A model generated the notes under the pieces. It made no database searches, was not told the DNA's origin, and was given only the letters and a program-made list of their open reading frames with translations. A DNA stretch of 64,000 nt from positions 17,114 through 81,113 of the forward strand of contig NW_026970749.1 of NCBI RefSeq assembly GCF_963678635.1, in the 5' to 3' direction. Position 1 is the first letter of the stretch. Each line of letters opens with the position of its first letter. Below are positions 32,871-43,830 of the stretch, piece by piece. This stretch comes from Symsagittifera roscoffensis (taxonomy: Eukaryota > Xenacoelomorpha > Acoela > Convolutidae). The position numbers were made by a program, and so were the translations under genes.

Positions 32871-33199
32871 ATTTTTTACTCTCCGTTATTCAGTAAAATC
32901 TGAAGGTTCAAAAGATTGAATTAACGAGAGCATTTATCGGCAAATGAACTCTCCAAAAATCCATAAATCAGCACGTTTTTCACTTGAACTTAACATCAAA
33001 AAACATCAATACTCTGCCGTGAAAACGGTACAAATTGGCGCAAGCTAGCCACAAGAACCGATAATAATGTCCTTGAGACAAATTTTTCTTCTTGACAGTG
33101 AGTCTTAATCAAGGCTCAACCGAATTAGAACCAAAAAAAAAAACAGTTAAAAAAGGTCAAGTGGGGCTATAGGTCCTCGAGTTTCCATGTATTAAGGTC

Positions 33200-33285
33200 T
33201 GCTTATGGGGATTTCGAAACCGCGCCAACTGACAAGTCGTATATAGTACATTTGGATTAGGCCGCTAGGACAACTGTGCTTGTTT
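33200..33285 (-). other. tRNA-like sequence 3' of BEL/Pao remnant B
   Basis: A diverged version of the 24300-24385 sequence; A-box-like TGTCCTAGCGG and B-box-like GGTTTCGAAAT on the minus strand. Confidence 0.35.
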
Positions 33286-33324
33286 TATATGCATTTATAC
33301 TCTTTAATGGATTTATACTCTTGT

Positions 33325-33610
33325 TTACATTTGCGCTGCAACATCCTCCCCCCCCCCTGAAGTAGGAAGAACCGGAGCGAGCCTAACGGTCGGCCGAGTG
33401 ACTTCACGGGTTGCGGTCTTAACAAGGGCGGATCGGGCGCAACCGTCATGTCCGTAGTTTAGCTTGACAATTCTGGCGAGGGAGTGGTACCCACGCGGAC
33501 TATCGGGCTCAATCACCCACACGAGATCGCCTGTCTTAAGAGTGAAGTCAAAATGAGTCTGCCATTTGACACCTTTATTCATTGAGGGAACATATTCGCG
33601 AAGCCAACGG
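33325..33610 (-). pseudogene. pol: BEL/Pao C-terminal fragment B, cut by the duplication junction
   Basis: Only the final part of the DUF5641-type domain remains (LKTGDLVWVIEPDSPRG and RSALVKTATREVTRPTVRL). Its upstream part is replaced at 33610 by PolB sequence. It is the partner of 36620-36909 in the tandem duplication. Confidence 0.85.
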
Positions 33611-34874
33611 TGCAAAATTGAGAGTATTAACACAACCACAAGGCAGAAAAAAATTGACTGTTTCCATGTTGATGGCTACTCCGGTCACTGTAAAACTATG
33701 GTTTTTGAAGCTATGGATTGCTCTTATCACTTCTGCTCCTGTCAGGAAACCCATCCATCTTTGTCAGAACAAGATATTGAAAGAAGAAATAAGAAGCGAC
33801 AAATGAATGTGTTAAGACAACAGTATATAAAAGAAAAAGGTTACAATATTCAGGAAATGTGGGATAGTGAGTGGTAGGAGTATTTTGAAACAGATTCTAC
33901 AGTCAAGAATCAAGTCAAGACAAACTTTCCCTTAAAAAAGGCCTCTCTGTACTGATTCCAAAATGTTGATTTTCAGTTTTAATTTACAAAATGGCATAAC
34001 AAAATGCTCCTTTTTTTCAAATTCTATCTAAGTCTTGGATTTCAAAGTACACAAGTTTATCGGTTTGTTAATTTTGTTAATAAATCTGTTAAATCGGTTG
34101 TTGATGCTCGACGAGTAGGAGACGAGAATCCATACTCTGAAGTTTTTGCTGACACCATGAAGCTTCTCGGTAATAGCTCGTACGGTTATCAAATTACGGA
34201 CAGATCTAGACACACGGTAACCAAATATCTCGGCGATGAAAAGATACAAATAGCAATAATTTAAAGGTTTTTTAGCAATTGAACACAGGAAGTTGACAAT
34301 TGAACACAGGAAATCAATAATTGTAGGCTCTTTTTGATTCTTCAATATGCCAAACTTAGAGTGTTGGATTATACTAAAAATTTTTCCACAAAATTTTCGA
34401 TGAAAAAAAAATTGAGGACTGGAGATGGATACGGACTCTTTGTATCTAGCATTAGTCGATGAGAACTTGGAGGAGTGTATATTACTTGAGAAGAAATTTC
34501 AGTGTACACAAATTCGTCGAAATGACCGTAGAGACGTTTTTATAGCTAATGAAAAGCAGAATTTTTCCCACTTACATGCTGCATTGTTCATAAAAAGCAT
34601 GATAAACGAGAACCAGGATTATTCAAAGAAGAATTTTGCTAAACTGAAATGTTGTGCCTGTGCAGCAAGACGTGTTGCTGCTATGATAGTAAGAGTGAGA
34701 AGCTGTAATTCTTGATGTGAGTTCTTGATGAAGCTGTAAGCTTGAAGTCAACGAATCGCGGATTCAAAACCTCCAACCCTTTAGATGAATAATCTGAAAA
34801 AGTACTTGGTTACTTTTACTCGAAAAGGAAAGTAATTAATGAAGAAATACTTACTAAGCCATTGAACTTGTAAA
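33611..34874 (+). pseudogene. polB: Family B DNA polymerase pseudogene, copy 3 (3' third only)
   Basis: Produced by the 3.3-kb duplication of copy 2. It starts inside the segment after motif A and keeps motif B near 34158-34185 and motif C at 34425-34454. It carries the same stops and frameshifts as copy 2 (for example the TAG near 33876 and the stop after IAII near 34262). It begins in the middle of an ORF fused to antisense BEL/Pao sequence, giving an artificial 103-codon frame at 33566-33877. Confidence 0.9.
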
Positions 34875-35202
34875 TCTAACGTGTAAACTGTAGTAAATTT
34901 TCATACAATCCACTGATGTACATGTTAATTATTTTTTCAACTGTAATACAACAGCTTACATTAATTTGACTTTTTTCTGAAATTATTTGTTCTCTTTGAA
35001 GTTTCAGTTAGGTTTCAGCAGAGTTTCAGACACTTTAAAAAAAATCAAATGGTTGAGAACAGTATTAAAAACATGTCTGAATATATTGAGAAATCTATAC
35101 CTTATCAGATTGGTGTAGAGGATCTTAAAACATGGTAAGATCGGGCTTCTTGAAAACTTTCTGAAACTTACCATCCTACCATCACACTGAAACCTTACCA
35201 TT

Positions 35203-35315
35203 CCCAATCCTAATACATTAGGAAACCTATTCCCTATCTTATTACATAGGAAATCTAATCCCAATCTTAATACTTACCTTACAGAGCGGATGCACTATTC
35301 TCTATCTTAATACAT
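35203..35315 (+). repeat. Iteron-like array downstream of PolB copy 3
   Basis: Four motif copies at 35203, 35232, 35260 and 35300, the duplicate of the 31904 array. Confidence 0.75.
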
Positions 35316-35339
35316 GGGGGTTTGCACCCACACCCCCTT

Positions 35340-36165
35340 ATCACCTCACTCATATATTACTTCAAATTATCTAAATTTATATTTGTTTAAAAAAACCATG
35401 ACGAAGAATATAACTATACTAAATAAATTAGTTTATCAAACTCTACAGCGTGTCATTCATTACAATTTTATCACTCATTTAGCCATAATAGCCTGCTAAA
35501 TTATACTGTGTGACAATGAAAGTTCGGTATTTACGCTTGCTATTCGTCAGCATTGTCAAGTCGGAATCTAGTTTTTTTTCTAGTTAATCACTTGTTTACC
35601 ATAATCAGTTGAATCACTTGCTGCTTTGCTGCTGACTAATTTTATATCCTGCTGACATCCTCAAACTCAAGAAAGTTCAAGTTTAACTAGTGGGTACTAG
35701 TTACTACTGGTAAATGCTATATCTAGAATGCAAACCATTGTGTGTATCATTATAGAGTTTCGATATAATTTGTCTATTGATAATTTCTCGGGTTCATAGT
35801 TGTTGTCGAAGTAAGTTATGTCTGTTTAATTTCCAAATTCTGTAGTCCACTTTGTAAACACTCTTATATAGCTATCACAGAGTTTCAGATTATTGACTGT
35901 CGGCTTTATTTCTGCCGGAATATTTGCCGTTTTTTTTCCAAAAAGGTCCAATAGCAATTTTGAGATCAATAACGCTCAATAATTTAATGCCCAAAACCAA
36001 CCGCACTAGGACCTTTTTGAAAAATTTTAGTTAATATAAACATGAAGAAATTTTTTTTGAAAGCGTTTTTTTTCCGTTTCCTTCTTCAATTTTAATATCT
36101 CTGTAAGTTCTGTTTGCTAATTAATGAAAGAAACTGCTTTAACCCTACAGTGGTTGTAGAATTTT
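35340..36165 (+). repeat. R1 repeat, partial copy 3
   Basis: Duplicate of 32040-32870 with a handful of base differences. No gene. Confidence 0.75.
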
Positions 36166-36499
36166 GGAAATTTTTTACTCTCCGTTATTCAGTAAAATCT
36201 GAAGGTTCAAAAGATTGAATTAACGAGAGCATTTATCGGCAAATGAACTCTCCAAAAATCCATAAATCAGCACGTTTTTCACTTGAACTTAACATCAAAA
36301 AACATCAATACTCTGCCGTGAAAACGGTACAAATTGGCGCAAGCTAGCCACAAGAACCGATAATAATGTCCTTGAGACAAATTTTTCTTCTTGACAGTGA
36401 GTCTTAATCAAGGCTCAACCGAATTAGAACCAAAAAAAAAACAGTTAAAAAAGGTCAAGTGGGGCTATAGGTCCTCGAGTTTCCATGTATTAAGGTCTG

Positions 36500-36585
36500 C
36501 TTATGGGGATTTCGAAACCGCGCCAACTGGCAAGTCGTATATAGTACATTTGGATTAGGCCGCTAGGACAACTGTGCTTGTTTTA
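36500..36585 (-). other. tRNA-like sequence 3' of BEL/Pao remnant C
   Basis: Duplicate of 33200-33285, with the same A-box-like and B-box-like words on the minus strand. Confidence 0.35.
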
Positions 36586-36619
36586 TATGCATTTATACTC
36601 TTTAATGGATTTATACTCT

Positions 36620-37605
36620 TGTTTACATTTGCGCTGCAACATCCTCCCCCCCCCCCCTGAAGTAGGAAGAACCGGAGCGAGCCTAACGGTCGGCCGAGTG
36701 ACTTCACGGGTTGCGGTCTTAACAAGGGCGGATCGGGCGCAACCGTCATGTCCGTAGTTTAGCTTGACAATTCTGGCGAGGGAGTGGTACCCACGCGGAC
36801 TATCGGGCTCAATCACCCACACGAGATCGCCTGTCTTAAGAGTGAAGTCAAAATGAGTCTGCCATTTGACACCTTTATTCATTGAGGGAACATATTCGCG
36901 AAACCAACGAGACCAAATAGCGTTAACATTCGACTGCACTCGCACGTAATTTTTCTTGTGGTCGAAGTGCTCCCCAGCTGAAAGCGAAGGAAAGCTTGTA
37001 GCATAATGTCCGAGCAAAAAGTGGTTTGCGGTTAATGCTTCTAACTCACGTGAATCAGTACTAACGGGAATGATTGGCCTCGAATTCAAAGCCTGCTCAA
37101 CTAAGCAGGGTGTTATTCCTAACGCCTTTTCTGTGACTCGCCTACTGCCTAGTATCTCATAAAGTACGCGCTTCACGCTTCGGACGAGGCGCTCCTAGGA
37201 GCCGCCATGATGGTGTGCGCCTGGCGGGTTAAACTTCTAAGCAACATCTTTGTGTGCAAAAATGGTCGGAGTCATGCCGTTCCAACTCTTGATGCAGGCA
37301 AGTAATTTTTTTCGGCACCAACGAAGTTCGTGCCGTAATCCGACCAGATCGTGCTTGATGTACCACGACGCGCAATGAACCGTTCAATGCCCATGACACA
37401 AGAACTAGTGTCCAGAGATGGTACAATCTCAAGGGGTACAGCCCTGGCGATGTGGCAAGTGAAAAGAAATCCCCATTTTTTTCCAGTACTTCTACGAACC
37501 GGAAAGTAAAGCGGTCCAAATTAATCCACACCCGTATGATTAAAATGTGGTTGCTTATATCCGAGACGCTCGACAGGTAAGTCGGACACACTGCACACAA
37601 CGAGA
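36620..37605 (-). pseudogene. pol: BEL/Pao integrase remnant C
   Basis: Closely related to remnant A and in the same context (LINE 3' end head-to-head at about 37610). The C-terminal domain is a clean frame from 37176 to 36583, longer than in A (VLYEILGSRRVTEKAL, then EQALNSRPIIPVSTDSRELEAL, then the DUF5641-type part). The core at 37229-37600 is broken by frameshifts; WSDYGTNFV-type text near 37330 lies partly out of frame. No RT or LTR is attached. Confidence 0.82.
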
Positions 37606-37611
37606 CCAGAA

Positions 37612-38725
37612 CCCGTATGAAGAGAAGAACTCATGAAGCTTGGTGTCGAGTCCGAGAGGAAAGCTCCGACTCACCGCCAACAACGCAGATGTTGGAAACG
37701 GTTGGCCCAGGAGCTAGAAGCTGTCAATGAACTCGACCTTCAACAACGCGAACGCGAACCGAACAGTTTTGGTTATGCTCCCTACGAGGCTTCCTGCGAC
37801 ATTAGTTCCTTCAGACTCGACCTCACAGAATGAAGACAAAGATGGAACAAGAGAGAATACGCATCACTGCAGAAATCCTAGACAGACAGAAAGACGAGGA
37901 CTGACACGATATACATCTGTACAGATGGTTCCGTCACAGAAGGTATCAAATCCGGTGGAGGTGCAGCCATCGTGACTACCCGGCTCTGGAGTGCCGCCCC
38001 AAGACCGCCACGGGGAGCTATTTTCCTCCTATCAAACGGAAGCGACAGCCATCCTTCTATCCCTAGATTATGTGACCAATCTCGAAGTGGCCCATGGGTC
38101 CACTGTCAAAGTCCTCACAGATTCCGAATCCTCCTTGCAGAAAGTTGCTACTTGTCCGGGCGATCGTTTTGGAAAAATCTCAAAAATATCGAGAAAACGA
38201 CTTTCATTTGAGTCCCCTCGCACTGCGGCATAGCTGGAAACGAGAAAACAGACCAGGCGGCCAATGACACAGTGACTCTTTTTTTCGGGTAAATAGACCT
38301 GTCAGCCTGGACACCATCAAAGCAGCATGTAGAAAAGAGATGAGAGGGAAGGACATTCATCTTTGTGGCGATCACAAGAAGACCAACAAACTGAACCACA
38401 CCACCTTCGTCAGAAATTGAAGAGAAGGCGACAAATCAGTTCAGAGTGGGCCAGTCTTCCCTCTGCAACGCCATGATAGCACTCATGGAAGTGGAAGTGT
38501 CGGAAAATTAACCCGACTCTGGGGAAAAAGACACCGTCAGCCACGTTCTTCACGATTGTCAGAGAGGAGAAGAGACAAGGAGAAGACTTGGAGAATCCGA
38601 AGACCACTTATCGAGAAGCCCAGCGACCTACAAAGACTACTAAGGCGGATGGGGAGAACGTATATCGACGCCTTAGTGTCTGAACATGCGTCGTACGAGA
38701 GAGAGTATCGAAGAGCGCAAGTCTA
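37612..38725 (+). pseudogene. LINE ORF2 3' end, copy C
   Basis: Counterpart of 25411-26514 and slightly better preserved. ELEAVNELDLQQRE and APYEASCDISSF lie before RNase H; CTDGSVTEGIKSGGGAAIV (about 37917-37975) carries the first RNase H Asp. The E and D motifs, in TEATAILLSLDYV and VLTDSESSLQKVA, follow in the next frame (37991-38233). The Cys-His motif CGEKDT...HVLHDC lies near 38520-38565 and the last codons near 38640-38725. RNase H removes RNA during retrotransposition in the I/R1-like groups. RT and ORF1 are absent. Confidence 0.78.
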
Positions 38726-38810
38726 AAAATTAACGAAAATGTGATGCAACTTCTAGTTTCTAGAGTGGTTTTTGGTGTTCAGTTTTCCAAGAGGAAATAT
38801 TCTGTCGATT

Positions 38811-39212
38811 CAGGGGCGGATCTAGGATTTTCTCGAAGGGGGGGGGGCGGATTTTCAAAAAGAAATCGAAAAATTTGACGACCTTTTTTTAGGTCATCCA
38901 AATTGATTTTTTGAGCTCTCTCAAAGCACTGTTTTGCCCCCCTATTATGGCAAAATTTTCTGCGCCGGAGGCAAATTTTTGAAAAAAACTGTCAAAAAAG
39001 GCGTTTTTAGTCACATTTTGGAAAATTTTGACCAAAAAATTGCGTTTTTTCGGCGCGCACTCCCCCCTCAAAATTAGTAAATATTGGCGCCTAAGGCGCC
39101 TTTAGAAAAATTTTAGGGTCCGTCGGCCAAAAAAAGACTTCTTAAAAAGTACCAAAGGGTGTCGAATGCCTGAGGGAAGGCGTCCGCACCCCTCCCCCTA
39201 AATCTACCCATT
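38811..39212 (+). mobile_element. hAT-type MITE, cassette copy 2
   Basis: Same element at the same position after the LINE as 26599-26997. Flanks are TGTCGATT (38803-38810) and TGTCGATC (39213-39220). Confidence 0.83.
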
Positions 39213-39686
39213 TGTCGATCCATTTTTCTCGAATTGGGTTATCTTATCAAAAAATCAGCAGGAATAATTTGTCCTGAAAATTCGAAGAACTTCAAGGGCA
39301 TAATTTTAAATATCTCTCAAATTTTAATAAGTAGGTCATCTAACATTACTATGAACGACCGTTTCAAAGTCTTCCTGTTCTCTAAACAAAATTACAAAAC
39401 ATCATACTTCACAACATTTTTTCTCATAGGACAAAATATGTTCATCTAATAGTACACGCATATGAACTAGAAATTTTTAAGTGATCGCGCTTTTTTGCCT
39501 ATTACAATATTGTTGAAAGCAAACTTTTAGGTTCAGGAGAAGTTTTGATTTGGAAGAGCGATTTTTTTAAAAATTTTTTATCATTTTTGTATACTTTTGC
39601 CTGAGGCAATCGATGGATTTGGTTATATATGGTATGATCATGATCGTCATTATTTGAGTGAACTTTTTGGGAAAAAATTCTTGTTC

Positions 39687-40400
39687 CGGCTTTCGTAATG
39701 AAAGTAACGGAATATTTGTGATCGGGGTGGTTTTTTGTCATGAGACTAATTTCGACTTTTTAATTATCCTCTTTTAACTGAACTTTTTTATATCACTCGA
39801 AAGCTGTTTTTGTCTTAAGCCTAAATTTGAAAAAATACTTCACCTGTGATCATTTTTCCTAAAGTAATGGGGGTTTAAAGATTGCCAATTTGACCAACTT
39901 GGGACAAATAACGTGCGATATGTTTCGCGCAATTAACTCGTAAGCGGAGGTTTGATCCGTCTTAGAAAATGTTCCAAATTGGCTCAAAGAAGCTTATATG
40001 CTATAGTTGATATGTTAATAAAAGCAAAATCTATCGCTTTGTACTTAATATGGCGTGTTGGGGGATGTTTTTACAATAAATCTCAATTAAAAAAATATAT
40101 TTTCATTTTTTTTACAATTTAAATTTTTCATGTTATTTTTGCGCAAAAAAATCTCGCTTACGCGTTAATAGCGCAAAAAATATCGCGTGTTAATTGTCCC
40201 AAATTGGCCAAAAAGGAGTCTTTAAACCGAATACTCTTCGAAATATGATCACAGGTGAAATATCTTTTCAATTTTAAGCTGAGGACGACAATAACTTTCG
40301 AAAGAAATTTAAAAAGTTCCGCCAAAAATGGCTAGTTAAAAAGCCAAAATTTGTCTGAAGAATAGAACCCACACCAAGCACAAATATTCCGTTACTTTGG
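39687..40400. repeat. Rep-A copies, reverse then forward, meeting head to head
   Basis: A reverse copy runs to about 40140 and a partial forward copy starts at about 40143 (TGCGCAAAAAAATCTCGCTTACGCG), missing the left end. They form a loose inverted repeat of about 0.25 kb per arm. Non-coding. Confidence 0.65.
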
Positions 40401-40708
40401 TTCAGAAAATCGTAACAATTAGCAAAAGCGTGCTATTCAATCAACTCATGCGTTGAAAAGCGTTTGAAGACAAGAAAGAATACTTAAAAACATTCGGTAT
40501 CATTTTTAAACGCATGTAGTCTATTAATAAAATCAAATAACGACAGAAAGAGCAAAAATTAAATAACAAACTTCGAAAAAATTCAGCTATTGAAAGTGTG
40601 AGTCTTCAGAAGAAATTTACCAATTTTGAACACAGTTAAGCCATACAAAGTTTGTTTATTTTCAATTCTGAGCAATTGGTTCGAATAACTTTGCATACGT
40701 TCAACACT

Positions 40709-40891
40709 ATGGACAAAGAAAAAGAAAATCGAATGAAGTTTTGGGCGGGGGAGATATTGGACAGTTCTCTGGACATTCTAGCCGGGGATAGTTTCGTAGA
40801 GGCGTTTGCTGGTGTGGTAGGAGAGAAGCTGGGCCTACAACTACCCGGTATGTTAGCTTTGTTTCTACCTTCTATTTTGTTAGCAATATAA
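40709..40891 (+). CDS. Small ORF or captured exon, copy 1
   Basis: ATG at 40709 opens a 60-codon frame starting MDKEKENRMKFWAGEIL and ending with a hydrophobic stretch (MLALFLPSILLAI). I recognise no family. A strong donor-like GTATGT begins at 40848, so the true coding part may stop after about 46 codons and the hydrophobic end may be intron read-through. A near-identical copy lies at 53816-53998, with one amino-acid change (Ser to Asn). The surrounding 0.5 kb is also shared, so conservation may reflect recent duplication, not selection. It sits between Rep-A copies. Confidence 0.4.
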   Translation: MDKEKENRMKFWAGEILDSSLDILAGDSFVEAFAGVVGEKLGLQLPGMLALFLPSILLAI

Positions 40892-41003
40892 CTTTTTTCA
40901 ATCGGTGTAAATCTCGAAAGTAGTAAATCTCGATGTAAATCTCAGTGTAAATCTCGCTTTGGTTCCATGTTTATACCAGTAAAAACTTGTGAAAATAAAT
41001 AGT

Positions 41004-41066
41004 AACAAGTCTGCTCGTATCAGGGTTAGGCCTTGAATGTTCCGACTGCCTCTTAAGGTCTATGGG
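41004..41066 (+). repeat. Rep-A left-end fragment
   Basis: AACAAGTCTGCTCGTATCAGG followed by TGTTCCGACTGCCTCTTAAGG, then an abrupt switch near 41066 to unrelated text and the LINE at 41089. The same fragment in a full-length context is at 54111. Confidence 0.7.
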
Positions 41067-41088
41067 TTCTTTTTCCTTCCCTTCCCCA

Positions 41089-41798
41089 CCTCATTTTCCT
41101 CCTACCAAACGCAAATGACAGCCATCCTTCTATCGCTAGATTATGTGACCAATCTCGAAGTGGCCCATGGGACCACTGTCAAAATCCTCACAGATTCCGA
41201 ATCCTCCTTGCAGAAAGTGGCTACTTGTCCGGGCGATCGTTTTGGATAAATCTCAACAACATCGAGAAAACGACTTTCATTTGAGTCCCTTCGCACTGCG
41301 GCATAGCTGGAAACGAGAAAGCAGACCAGGCGGCCAATGAGGTAGCGACTCTTTTTTCGGGTAAAAAGACCTGTCAGCCTGGACACCATCAAAGCAGCAG
41401 GTAGAAAAGAGATGAGAGGGAAGGACATTCATCTTTGTGGCGATCACAAGAAGACCAACAAACTGACCCACACCACCTACGTCAGAAATTGAAGATAAGG
41501 CGACAAATCAGTTCAGAGTGGGCCAGTCCTCCCTCTGCAACGCCATGCTAGCACTCATGAAAGTGGAAGTGTCGGAAAATTAAACCGACTGTGGGGAAAA
41601 AGACACCGTCAGCCACGTTCTTCACGATTGTCAGATATGAGAAGAGACAAGGAGAAGACTTAGAGAATCCAAAGACCACTTATCGAGAAGCCCAGCGACC
41701 TACAAAGACTACTAAGGCGGATGGGGAGAACGTATATTGACGCCTTAGTGTCGGAACTTGCGTCGTACGAGAGAGAGTATCGAAGAGCGCAAGTCTAA
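41089..41798 (+). pseudogene. LINE ORF2 3' end, third copy (5'-truncated)
   Basis: Starts inside RNase H at TTTTCCTCCTACCAAACGC, keeps the ILTDSESSLQKVA motif near 41180-41222 and the Cys-His region near 41590-41635, and ends at 41796-41798. It has the same frameshifts as the other copies plus its own, such as a stop straight after RFG near 41250. Its left edge is a different truncation point from copies A and C, so this cassette was copied separately or trimmed later. Confidence 0.75.
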
Positions 41799-41881
41799 AA
41801 ATTCACAAAATGTGATGCAACTTCTAGTTTCTAGAGCTAATTTTGATGTTCAGTTTTCCCAGAGGAAATAACCTGTAGATC

Positions 41882-42279
41882 CAGGGGCGGATCTAGGATG
41901 TTCTCGTAGGGGGGGGGGGCGGATTTTCAAAAAGAAATCGAAAATTTTGACGACCTTTTTTTAGGTCGTCCAAATTGATTTTTTGAGCTCTCCCAAAGCA
42001 CTGTTTTGGCACCCCCTCCCTATTTTGGGAACATTTTCTGCGCCGCAGGCAAATTTTTGAAAAAAAAAACAGTCAATAAGGCGTTTTTAGGCACTTTTTG
42101 GAAAATTTTGACCAAAAAATTGCGTTTTTTCGGCGCGCGCTCCCCCACAAAGGACTTCTTGGATGGATTTCTTAAAAAGTACCAAAGGGGGGACCCTTTG
42201 GGTCGGCAGGGTGTCCAATGTCTGAGGGAAGGGCGTCCGCTCGACCCCCCCCCCCCACCCCCCCCTAAATCTGCCACTG
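41882..42279 (+). mobile_element. hAT-type MITE, cassette copy 3
   Basis: Starts CAGGGGCGGATCTAGG, with flanks TGTAGATC (41874-41881) and TGTCGATC (42280-42287), one base apart. Internal differences include a short deletion and an insertion near 42155. Confidence 0.82.
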
Positions 42280-42287
42280 TGTCGATC

Positions 42288-43256
42288 CATTTTTCTCGAA
42301 TTGGGTTATCTTATCAAAAAATCAGCAGGAATAATTTGTCCTGAAAATTCGAAGAACTTCAAGGGCATAATTTTAAATATCTCTCATATTTTAATAAGTG
42401 GGTTATCTAACATTACTATGAACGACCGTTTCAAAGTCTTCCTGTTCTCTAAACAAAATTACATAACAGCATACTTCACAACATTTTTTCTCATAGGACA
42501 AAATATGTTCATCTAATAGTACACGCATATAAACTAGAAAATTTTAAGTGATCGCGCTTTTTTGCCTATTACAATATTGTTGAAAGCAAACTTTTAGGTT
42601 CAGGAGAAGTTTTGATTTGGAAGAGCGATTTTTTTTAAAAATTTTTTATCATTTTTGTATACTTTTGCCTGAGGCAATCGATGGATTTGGTTATATGTGG
42701 TATGATCTTGATCGTCATTATTTGAGTGAACTTTTTGGGAAATAATTCTTGTTCCGGCTTTTGTAATGAAAGTAACGAAATATTTGTGATCAGGGTGGGT
42801 TTTTTTTCATCAGACTAATTTCGACTTTATAATTAGCCTCTTTTAACTGAACTTTTTGTTATCACTCGAAAGCCATTTTTGTCTTAAGCCTAAATTTGAA
42901 AAGATACTTCACATGTGATCATTTTTTGTAAAGTATTTGGGGTTTAAAGATTGCCAATTTGGCCAATTTGGGACAAATAACGTGCGATATATTTCGCGCA
43001 ATTAACGCGTAAGCGGAGGTTTGATCCGTCTTAAAAATTATTCTAAACTGGCTCAAAGAAGCTTATATGCTATAGTTGATATGTTAATAGAAGCAAAATC
43101 TATCGTTTTGTACTTAATATGGCGTGTTGGGGGATGTTTTTACAATAAATCTCAATTAAAAAAAAGTCTTTTTATTTCTTTTTACAATTTAAATTTTTCA
43201 TGTTATTTTTCAATCGGAGAATTTAGCGCTTTGCCCTGATACAAGCAGTCTTATTA
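42288..43256. repeat. Cassette segment and reverse Rep-A, copy 3
   Basis: 42288-42747 matches 27006-27461. 42748-43256 is a reverse Rep-A ending GCCCTGATACAAGCAGTC. A tail (TTTACAAGCGCTGAAAGTC, ACCGACGCAACAGTCAAAG) follows to 43325, as after 27962 and 52312. Confidence 0.7.
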
Positions 43257-43325
43257 AGTTTAAGATTTACAAGCGCTGAAAGTCAAAACTATTTTGAACC
43301 GACGCAACAGTCAAAGTTGAATTTT

Positions 43326-43830
43326 AAATTAAACAAGACTGCTCGTATCAAGGTGAAGCCCTGAATTTTCCGACTACCTTTTAAGGACTATGGAGCAGTA
43401 TTTACTTGAACAACTTAAGTGTAATAAAATGAAGCTGAAAATTTTCTTTAAAAAAATTGAGATTTGTGAAAACAATTATGGCATATAAGCTTGCTTGAAC
43501 TAATTTGGAACGATTTCTAAGACTCTCGCTTACGCGTTAATAGCGCAAAAAAATCTCGCTTACGCGTTAATAGCGCAAAAAATATCGCGTGTTAATTGTC
43601 CCAAATTGGCCAAAAAGGAATCTTTTAAACGCATAACCTTCAAAATATGATCACAGGTGAAATATCTTCTCAATTTGAAGCTGAGGACAACAATAACTTT
43701 CGAAAAAAAAATAAAAAAAAGTTCCGCCAAAAATGGCTAGTTAAAAAGTCGAAATTTTTCTGAAGAATAAAACCCACACCAAGCACAAATATTCCGTTAC
43801 TTTGGTTCAGAAAATCGTAACAATTAGCAA
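43326..43830 (+). repeat. Rep-A copy, forward, with a short internal tandem repeat
   Basis: Starts ACAAGACTGCTCGTATC. The segment CTCGCTTACGCGTTAATAGC occurs twice in a row near 43525-43575. It ends at AAAATCGTAACAATTAGC near 43825. Confidence 0.7.

Larger units (their letters stand above)
30312..33610 (+). repeat. 3.3-kb tandem duplication, unit 1
   Basis: Every landmark from 30312 to 33610 recurs 3298-3300 bp later with few differences. The unit holds the 3' third of PolB copy 2, the iteron array, an R1 piece and part of a BEL/Pao remnant. The breakpoint joins BEL/Pao text (AAGCCAACG) to PolB text (TGCAAAATTGAG) at about 33610. Confidence 0.93.
33611..36909 (+). repeat. 3.3-kb tandem duplication, unit 2
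   Basis: Near-identical repeat of 30312-33610. After about 36909 the BEL/Pao text continues normally, so unit 2 has the original right edge and unit 1 has the original left edge. Confidence 0.93.

Noticed and set aside
33566-33877. Apparent 103-codon gene joining antisense BEL/Pao to PolB
   Set aside because: A by-product of the tandem-duplication junction; reported as a finding, not as a gene.
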